From an uncultured Synergistales bacterium (GTDB taxonomy: Bacteria; Synergistota; Synergistia; Synergistales; Aminobacteriaceae), in NCBI GenBank assembly GCA_905233515.1, contig CAJOEQ010000005.1:1-20767 (forward strand): DNA of 20,767 bases, read 5' to 3'. The notes beneath the pieces are model-generated. The model was not told the origin of the DNA and searched no databases. It was given only the letters and a program-made list of their open reading frames with translations. Below, piece after piece: positions 16,372 through 20,767 of this stretch (its first letter is position 1; each line of letters starts with the position of its first letter). Both the position numbers and the translations under genes were made by a program.

Positions 16372-16443
16372 AAAATTTTATAATTCGCTTTTATAAACAG
16401 GTGCAAAATTTTTATCACAGTGTTAATATATTTTTGCTTACAC

Positions 16444-16449
16444 TATAAT
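16444..16449 (+). promoter_or_regulatory. Probable -10 box of the rpsO-rpmE transcript
   Basis: A perfect TATAAT (16444-16449) precedes rpsO by 241 bases; no convincing -35 box is seen. It lies within one arm of an inverted repeat, ACTATAA (16442-16448) and TTATAGT (16486-16492), so a regulator or RNA structure could act here. Transcription starting near 16456 would give a leader of about 235 bases, long enough for ribosomal-protein autoregulation. Confidence 0.4.
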
Positions 16450-16455
16450 TTTTAT

Positions 16456-16690
16456 GAGTTGAGTAAGGGGGTAAAATCCGCCAACTTATAGTAAGTGCGA
16501 AAATAAATGGTTAGGGCATTAACCATTGAAGGAGAACTTGTAAGACCTTAATAATTAGGCAAAGTTTGACGATAACACAATCTCTAATATATTTAGGGAG
16601 TATGCCAAACTCACTGCTTAGAATATTGCTTACTGGATTGAGCTTTATTCCCAGCTTTGAAGTATTTATTAAATCAGGAGGAAAATTTTC
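16456..16690 (+). promoter_or_regulatory. Structured 5' leader of rpsO, candidate S15 autoregulatory element
   Basis: No protein gene fits here. A hairpin AATGGTTA (16506-16513) / TAACCATT (16520-16527) with loop GGGCAT is perfect over 8 bp. It is followed by GAAGGAGAAC and TTGTAA, a ribosome-site-like sequence with a two-codon reading frame. Further on, GGCA (16558-16561) can pair with TGCC (about 16603-16606) and GTTTG (about 16565-16569) with CAAAC (about 16607-16611), a crossed arrangement. Bacterial rpsO mRNAs are often repressed by S15 binding to structured leaders of varied shape; this is a candidate by position and length only. Confidence 0.35.
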
Positions 16691-16957
16691 ATGATCCAGA
16701 AGGAAAAGAAACAATCAGTAATTGAAGAGTACAAGACTCACGAGAAAGACACGGGATCTCCCGAAGTTCAAGTTGCGATTTTGACCGAAAGAATCCGCGA
16801 ACTCACCGAACATTTAAAGATTCACAAGAAAGATTTTCACTCAAGACGAGGACTTTTAAAGATGGTCGGAAGCCGCAGGAGATTATTACGTTACTTAATG
16901 AATAAGGATTTTAATCGCTACCGTTCATTAATTGAGCGTCTTGGACTCAGACATTAA
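16691..16957 (+). CDS. rpsO: 30S ribosomal protein S15
   Basis: Primary 16S rRNA-binding protein of the small subunit platform; binds helices 20-22 and bridges to 23S rRNA. At 88 residues it has the standard length. The sequence carries the S15 signature blocks [16 protein letters not shown] (about 20-35), [19 protein letters not shown] (about 38-56) and SRRRLLRYL (about 61-69). The ATG has a strong AGGAGG site (16676-16681). S15 commonly represses its own mRNA, and the long leader upstream fits that. In many bacteria pnp follows rpsO; here rpmE follows 34 bases later. Confidence 0.98.
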   Translation: MIQKEKKQSVIEEYKTHEKDTGSPEVQVAILTERIRELTEHLKIHKKDFHSRRGLLKMVGSRRRLLRYLMNKDFNRYRSLIERLGLRH

Positions 16958-16991
16958 TTTTTTATTTATTTTATCCGGAGGCAATTTTACA

Positions 16992-17219
16992 ATGAAAGAA
17001 AAAATACATCCTGACTATCAGGAATGCAAAGTTACATGTGCGTGCGGAAATACTTTCATGACTCGCTCAACAATGAAGGAAATTAGAGTCGGTGTCTGCT
17101 CAGCTTGTCATCCGTTCTATTCGGGCAAAAAGGGCAGAGTTTTAACTGAAGCAGGCCGCCTTGAGAAATTCCAGAAAAAATATCAGGGCATCAATTACGG
17201 CCAGAAAACGGACGTATAA
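16992..17219 (+). CDS. rpmE: 50S ribosomal protein L31, zinc-binding type
   Basis: Large-subunit protein at the inter-subunit bridge. The frame opens at 16932, but the ATG at 16992 is preferred because it has CCGGAGG (16975-16981) upstream and gives the normal 75-residue L31 beginning MKEKIHPDY. The zinc ligands of the C+ type are present: Cys16 and Cys18 (CKVTCACG) and Cys36 and Cys39 ([12 protein letters not shown]). This is the form expected when zinc is sufficient; the zinc-free paralogue, if any, is elsewhere. It ends just before a strong terminator. Confidence 0.97.
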   Translation: MKEKIHPDYQECKVTCACGNTFMTRSTMKEIRVGVCSACHPFYSGKKGRVLTEAGRLEKFQKKYQGINYGQKTDV

Positions 17220-17236
17220 ATTTATTTTGTCATCGC

Positions 17237-17264
17237 GAGGGGCGCAACCTAAGCCCCTTTTTTT
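17237..17264 (+). terminator. Intrinsic terminator after rpmE
   Basis: AGGGGC (17238-17243) pairs with GCCCCT (17253-17258), extended by a G-U pair at the base, with loop GCAACCTAA and a run of seven T (17258-17264). It begins 18 bases after the rpmE stop and ends only 11 bases before the thyX start codon, so thyX must have its own promoter or depend on readthrough. Confidence 0.9.
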
Positions 17265-17269
17265 ATTAT
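17264..17269 (+). promoter_or_regulatory. Possible leaderless promoter of thyX
   Basis: TATTAT (17264-17269) is followed by six bases and then the A of the thyX ATG at 17276, the exact spacing expected if transcription began at the start codon. There is no Shine-Dalgarno site. No -35 box is evident, and the element overlaps the terminator's T run, so this is tentative. Confidence 0.35.
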
Positions 17270-17275
17270 GTAAAT

Positions 17276-17965
17276 ATGAATGTAATATTATTAGCTCACA
17301 CTCCTGAACCTGATCAGATCGTTGCAGCAGCCGCTAAAATTTGTTACAGCGACATAACAGCGGGCGATTTGTTACAGGCTCAAGAAAAAAATTTATCACG
17401 CAAATTAATAGCTGATTTATTCAAGAGCGGGCATTTATCAACATTTGAACACGTTAATTTTACGTTTGGAATCGACGGATTAAGCCGAGTCGCCTCTCAT
17501 CAATTAGTAAGACACAGAGTCGCAAGTTTCAGCCAGCAAAGTCAACGCTATGTAAAAATGAATTTCTCACCTGATTCAATAATTATTCCGCCTTCTATTC
17601 AAGAGAATCCGGAAGCGTTAAAAATTTTCCAGGAGCAGGCCGAGTCAGCGCAAAAAACTTATAAAATTTTGACGGAAATGGGAATCTCAAAAGAAGACGC
17701 GCGATTTATTTTGCCTCATGGACATTCTACAAGACTAGTAATGACTATGAACGCGCGTGAATTACATCATTTTTTCAGCTTGAGACTTTGCAGACGCGCA
17801 CAATGGGAGATTCACGAACTAGCACGGAAAATGTTAATACTTGTGAGAGAAAAAGCACCTGTCTTATTTGAGAAAGCAGGCCCCTCGTGTATATTCGGTA
17901 AATGTGAAGAGACTCGCTCATGCAATCAGCCTTATAAAAATATGGAGGATTTATTATTTGTTTAG
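17276..17965 (+). CDS. thyX: Flavin-dependent thymidylate synthase ThyX
   Basis: Makes dTMP from dUMP using methylene-tetrahydrofolate, FAD and NADPH; it replaces classical ThyA in many anaerobes. The 229-residue protein begins with the typical MNVILLAHTPEPDQIVAAAA and has the ThyX motif RHRVASFSQQSQR (79-91, RHRxxSxxxxSxR), an HGHSTRLVMTMNARELHHF segment and LRLCRRAQWEI. Length is normal. The ATG is fixed by the conserved N-terminus yet lacks any Shine-Dalgarno sequence and sits 11 bases after the rpmE terminator. The following yqhQ gene overlaps its end by 8 bases, so the two are co-translated. Confidence 0.96.
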   Translation: MNVILLAHTPEPDQIVAAAAKICYSDITAGDLLQAQEKNLSRKLIADLFKSGHLSTFEHVNFTFGIDGLSRVASHQLVRHRVASFSQQSQRYVKMNFSPDSIIIPPSIQENPEALKIFQEQAESAQKTYKILTEMGISKEDARFILPHGHSTRLVMTMNARELHHFFSLRLCRRAQWEIHELARKMLILVREKAPVLFEKAGPSCIFGKCEETRSCNQPYKNMEDLLFV

Positions 17966-18887
17966 CAATTTATTATTTATAATCGCGATTAATTTATTTA
18001 TTTTAGAGGCCGAGTCAGATATTAAAAAAATTCCCGTCGGAGGTCAGGCAGTTATTGAAGGAGTCCTAATGAAGGGGCAAAATTTATGGGGACTCGCTGT
18101 AAGAAGGCCGGCGGGCGATGTATTTAAAGAAAATTGGCCGCATAGTTCACGAACTCAAAGATACCCGTATAAATTGCCTTTAATTCGCGGAGTCGTTACT
18201 ATGTGTGAAATGTTAGCAACTGGCTTTAAAGCTCTATCACGTTCGGCAGAAGTTGCGCTTGAAGAGACTCAGGAAAAATTGACCTTCAAAGATATTTTAT
18301 TGTCGATTGCGCTTGCTGTTTTTGCTGTAGGAGGTTTATTTATTGCTCTTCCTTTATGGCTGGCGGGATTTCTTGCAAGCACTCCCCTTTATGTGAATAT
18401 TATAGAAGGCATTTTGCGAGCAGTAATATTTATTGCATATGTAGCAATTATAGGACTCTGGTCAGATATTCGCGAAGTCTTTAAATATCACGGTGCAGAA
18501 CACAAAACTATTAACGCATTCGAGAGCGGGCAAAAAATGACTCCGGAAAATATTATGAAATGTTCACGAATTCACCCGAGGTGCGGGACTTCGTTTTTGT
18601 TGATTGCCGTAATAGTAAGCATTATAGTTTTCTCACCTGTAAAAACTTTTATAGCCGGAGAAAGTTTCATTTTGCAAGTCCTAGCGCGAATTATATTAAT
18701 TCCTGTTGTAATAGGGATTTCATACGAGATTATAAGACTCGCGGCGAATTCCGGGAAGTTTGGATTTTGCATTATTGCACCGTTTTTGACTCTGCAATTT
18801 TTGACGACAAGAGAGCCTAATATAAATCAAGCTGAAGTCGCTTTAATTTCTCTTGATACTGCACTTGAAGGCAATTTATTATCATAA
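17958..18887 (+). CDS. yqhQ: DUF1385 (YqhQ-family) membrane protein
   Basis: Integral membrane protein of unknown function. The start is TTG at 17958, overlapping the thyX stop, with TGGAGGA (17943-17949) at good distance, giving 309 residues. The frame stays open further upstream inside thyX, but that part is a shadow. The domain opens with the signature GGQAVIEGVLMKG (about 28-40) and continues with LPLIRGVV, then hydrophobic segments (about 115-137, 145-170, 210-228, 236-258), the conserved YHGAEHKTINAFE block between them and HPRCGTSF. An unusual feature is the hydrophobic N-terminus (about residues 2-17, LFIIAINLFIL) ahead of the domain, which may act as an extra anchor. Neighbourhood with prfA and prmC is common for this family in several phyla. 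Confidence 0.9.
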   Translation: MFSNLLFIIAINLFILEAESDIKKIPVGGQAVIEGVLMKGQNLWGLAVRRPAGDVFKENWPHSSRTQRYPYKLPLIRGVVTMCEMLATGFKALSRSAEVALEETQEKLTFKDILLSIALAVFAVGGLFIALPLWLAGFLASTPLYVNIIEGILRAVIFIAYVAIIGLWSDIREVFKYHGAEHKTINAFESGQKMTPENIMKCSRIHPRCGTSFLLIAVIVSIIVFSPVKTFIAGESFILQVLARIILIPVVIGISYEIIRLAANSGKFGFCIIAPFLTLQFLTTREPNINQAEVALISLDTALEGNLLS

Positions 18888-18915
18888 ATCTATAAATAGA
18901 AAAGTGGTGTTATAA

Positions 18916-19245
18916 ATGAATATCGAGCCAAAATTACAAGCTATTGAACAGGAATATATAGAAGTCGGCAATAAATTATCAGATCCCGCTATAGCAGCTA
19001 ACCCGAAAGAATTGCAGGTACTCGGCAAAAAACGCGCACAGCTTGAACCGGTTGTAAATAAATATAGGGAATATCAGGACGCTTTAAAATCTATATCTGA
19101 AGCAAAAGAGTTAATCAAATCGGGCGACTCAGAACTTGAGACTCTAGCGCGTGAAGAACTCTCAAATCTTGAACCTAAAATCGAAAATTTTACGCGTGAT
19201 TTGACTCTTTTATTACTGCCTCAAGACCCTAACGACAAAGCGTAG
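18916..19245 (+). CDS. prfA: Peptide chain release factor 1, N-terminal part before a frameshift
   Basis: The first 109 codons of release factor 1 (domain 1, helical): [20 protein letters not shown] to [12 protein letters not shown], then TAG at 19243-19245. Family proteins continue [19 protein letters not shown]; here the matching [17 protein letters not shown] is encoded from 19242 in another frame. One missing base around 19235-19241 (for example AAAAGC read as AAAGC) explains it and would restore about 358 residues, the normal size. The ATG follows a weak AAGTGGTG site 29 bases after yqhQ. Release factor 1 is essential, so a sequencing or assembly indel is the likeliest cause; a real mutation or recoding is possible. 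Confidence 0.85.
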   Translation: MNIEPKLQAIEQEYIEVGNKLSDPAIAANPKELQVLGKKRAQLEPVVNKYREYQDALKSISEAKELIKSGDSELETLAREELSNLEPKIENFTRDLTLLLLPQDPNDKA

Positions 19246-19991
19246 TTGTTGAAATTCGTGCAGGAACGGGCGGCGATGAGGCTACTTTATTTGCGGCTGA
19301 TTTATTTAGAATGTACGTGAGATTCTGCGAACGTCAACACTGGAAAATTGAAATTATTGACAGCTCAACGAATACAGCAGGAATAGGCGGCTATAAAGAA
19401 ATTATTTTCCGAATCGACAGCAAGGGAGCTTACAGCAAAATGAAATATGAGTCCGGCGTTCATAGAGTGCAGAGAGTCCCCGTTACTGAAGCAAGCGGAC
19501 GAATTCACACGAGCGCGGCTACTGTTGCCGTTATGCCTGAAGCTGATGATGTAGAAGTCGAAATCAGGCCGGAAGATTTGAAAATTGATACTTACAGGTC
19601 AAGCGGTGCAGGCGGCCAGCACGTTAATATGACTGACTCAGCAGTGAGAATAACGCACCTTCCTACGGGTATAGTCGTAACTTGTCAGGATGAACGCTCA
19701 CAAATTAAGAACAGAGCGCGGGCAATGTCATATTTGAAGACTAAATTATATGATTTAGAGCAGCAAAAACAGAATTCAGAATTAGCCTCAGAACGTCGGG
19801 GAATGATAGGATCAGGCGACAGGAGCGAAAGAGTCAGGACTTATAATTTTCCGCAGAATAGAATAACGGATCATAGAATAAATTTGACTCTCTATAAACT
19901 TGAGGCTTATTTAGACGGCGATTTATACGAGATGATTGACGCGATGTTATTAGCTGAACAGACTCAGAAATTACAGGATTTAGAAGGCTAA
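19242..19991 (+). CDS. prfA: Peptide chain release factor 1, C-terminal part after a frameshift
   Basis: Remainder of release factor 1, which recognises UAA and UAG and triggers peptide release. From 19242 the frame reads [20 protein letters not shown], reaching the first ATG only at 19311. The anticodon-like PVT tripeptide (in [12 protein letters not shown]) identifies RF1, as RF2 would have SPF. The catalytic GGQ is in [19 protein letters not shown], with the downstream [18 protein letters not shown] and the C-terminal [17 protein letters not shown] block. The GGQ glutamine is the target of PrmC, whose gene follows 4 bases after the stop. This piece alone has no plausible ribosome site, so it should be read together with the N-terminal part. 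Confidence 0.87.
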   Translation, partial: VVVEIRAGTGGDEATLFAADLFRMYVRFCERQHWKIEIIDSSTNTAGIGGYKEIIFRIDSKGAYSKMKYESGVHRVQRVPVTEASGRIHTSAATVAVMPEADDVEVEIRPEDLKIDTYRSSGAGGQHVNMTDSAVRITHLPTGIVVTCQDERSQIKNRARAMSYLKTKLYDLEQQKQNSELASERRGMIGSGDRSERVRTYNFPQNRITDHRINLTLYKLEAYLDGDLYEMIDAMLLAEQTQKLQDLEG

Positions 19992-19995
19992 TATT

Positions 19996-20767
19996 TTGCA
20001 AGTTATTAATTATTTCGCAAAACGCTTAGAGTCCGCTGGCATTAGAAATTTTTACCAAGAATCAATTTGGCTGATGTCGGCGGCTCTTAATATGAGTCAT
20101 TCGCAAATTTTCTCGCGTCAAAATTTTTCAAGTCATGAACTCTCAAAAATTGAGTCTTTTATTTCTCGTCGTGAGTCCGGTGAGCCTCTGCAATATATAA
20201 CCGGCGAATCAACTTTTTACGGGCGGGATTTTCGAGTCGGTCCGGGCGTATTGATTCCTCGTCAAGACACTGAATCACTAATCAATCTTGTAAAATATTG
20301 CTTTAATCCTGATGGAAAATTTTCATTTCTTGATTTCGGCACTGGGTCGGGCTGTATTGCTGTAACTATTTTGCTTGAATTTGCTAACTCATTTGCATAT
20401 ATGCTTGACATCAGCGAGAAGGCTTTATTTTATGCTCGGGAAAATATTTCGCGTTATAATTTAAATCAGCGTTCAAAAATTGTGAAATCTCTTGACGGTT
20501 TTAACGAGAATATAAATTTATTAATCAGCAACCCGCCTTATATAGAATCTCAAGAAATCGCAAAACTTGACTCGAGCGTTAAAGATTATGAGCCTATTAA
20601 TGCACTTGACGGGGGAATTGACGGAATGAAATTTTACCGTGAAATTTTTGCAAATAAATTAAAGCCTCGTTATATAATTCTAGAAACTGGGAATCTTGCA
20701 CAGGTCAACGCGTTAAAAAATTTGAGTCATGAATATAAATTTACTCGTGAATTTCTTGACTCTGGCA
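19996..20767 (+). CDS. prmC: Peptide chain release factor N5-glutamine methyltransferase, 3'-truncated
   Basis: Methylates the glutamine of the GGQ loop of release factors. The start is TTG at 19996, four bases after the prfA stop, with AGAAGG (19982-19987) upstream; no ATG fits. The 257 codons present run to the window edge without a stop, covering most of the usual 280-290. Visible elements are the helical N-terminal domain (about 1-70), the linker QYITGESTFYGRDF and LIPRQDTESL, the SAM-binding motif DFGTGSGCIAV, and the catalytic NPPY in LLISNPPYIES. The prfA-prmC pair is widely conserved and places modifier next to substrate. Confidence 0.95.
   Translation, partial: MQVINYFAKRLESAGIRNFYQESIWLMSAALNMSHSQIFSRQNFSSHELSKIESFISRRESGEPLQYITGESTFYGRDFRVGPGVLIPRQDTESLINLVKYCFNPDGKFSFLDFGTGSGCIAVTILLEFANSFAYMLDISEKALFYARENISRYNLNQRSKIVKSLDGFNENINLLISNPPYIESQEIAKLDSSVKDYEPINALDGGIDGMKFYREIFANKLKPRYIILETGNLAQVNALKNLSHEYKFTREFLDSG

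Noticed and set aside
16528..16545. Two-codon reading frame TTG-TAA after AAGGAG as a regulatory uORF
   Set aside because: Too short to separate from chance. Mentioned only as part of the rpsO leader.
16511..16714. 67-codon minus-strand open frame over the rpsO leader and start
   Set aside because: It runs antisense across the rpsO ribosome site and start, has no homology that I recognise and no ribosome site.
17868..17957. Longer N-terminus for the DUF1385 protein beginning inside thyX
   Set aside because: It lies wholly within the conserved thyX end in another frame. The TTG at 17958 has its own ribosome site.
19228..19250. Programmed -1 frameshifting in prfA as the preferred explanation
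   Set aside because: The bases before the stop (ACAAAGCG) do not form an X XXY YYZ slippery site, and no following pseudoknot is evident, so an indel is preferred.
1..20767. CRISPR array, insertion sequence, prophage, tRNA or rRNA
   Set aside because: No regularly spaced repeats, transposase or phage genes, tRNA cloverleaf or rRNA-like sequence was seen. The only tandem repeat has two units with no spacers.

Overview
The window is a gene-dense, AT-rich stretch of bacterial chromosome made almost entirely of housekeeping genes in tightly packed operons. There is no phage, insertion sequence, CRISPR array, rRNA or tRNA gene that I can see. The gene set (non-mevalonate Dxr, UppS, CdsA, MurA, a WecA/TagO-type transferase, ThyX, a YqhQ/DUF1385 protein, zinc-type L31) and the overall style suggest an anaerobic gut-type bacterium, most likely a low-GC member of Synergistota. 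A clostridial-type Firmicute is the main alternative. I infer this from gene content and order; no rRNA is present to confirm it.

Layout. (1) 1-2077, plus strand: the 3' part of uxaC (uronate isomerase) followed closely by an iron-dependent alcohol dehydrogenase, closed by a strong hairpin terminator. (2) 2101-4072, minus strand: hisB, a small nitroreductase, rsmG and a tiny two-helix membrane protein. (3) 4073-4207: a divergent control region with a hisB promoter and a perfect 10-bp inverted repeat 29 bp apart. (4) 4208-6779, plus strand: a LysR regulator, then a dicarboxylate/amino acid:cation symporter with an N-terminal degenerate histidine-kinase/RsbW-like ATPase domain. (5) 6921-16140, minus strand: one long envelope operon, rpiB-upp fusion, wecA/tagO, wecB, murA, an ATPase with a C-terminal Asp23-like domain, family-4 uracil-DNA glycosylase, uppS, cdsA, dxr and a metallo-beta-lactamase-fold hydrolase. 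Most junctions overlap or are only a few bases apart. (6) 16141-16690: the only long non-coding stretch. It holds two divergent promoters, a frame-preserving tandem repeat that looks like a gene relic, and a structured leader before rpsO. (7) 16691-20767, plus strand: rpsO, rpmE, terminator, thyX, yqhQ, prfA (frameshifted as given) and the 5' part of prmC.

How the genes work together. Section 5 supplies undecaprenyl carrier lipid (Dxr in the precursor pathway, UppS as the prenyl synthase), the first step of peptidoglycan synthesis (MurA), N-acetyl-hexosamine-phosphate lipid and ManNAc precursors (WecA/TagO, WecB) and CDP-diacylglycerol (CdsA), so it is a cell-envelope precursor operon. Section 7 is a translation cluster: two ribosomal proteins, release factor 1 and the methylase PrmC that modifies its GGQ loop.

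Most notable: the ATPase-like/symporter fusion with altered substrate and sodium residues; the RpiB-Upp fusion; the P-loop ATPase/Asp23 fusion; a single-base frameshift in prfA ending in UAG, a codon read by RF1 itself; thyX starting directly after a terminator with no Shine-Dalgarno site; the tandem repeat relic at 16240-16371; and an excess of GAGTC/GACTC.
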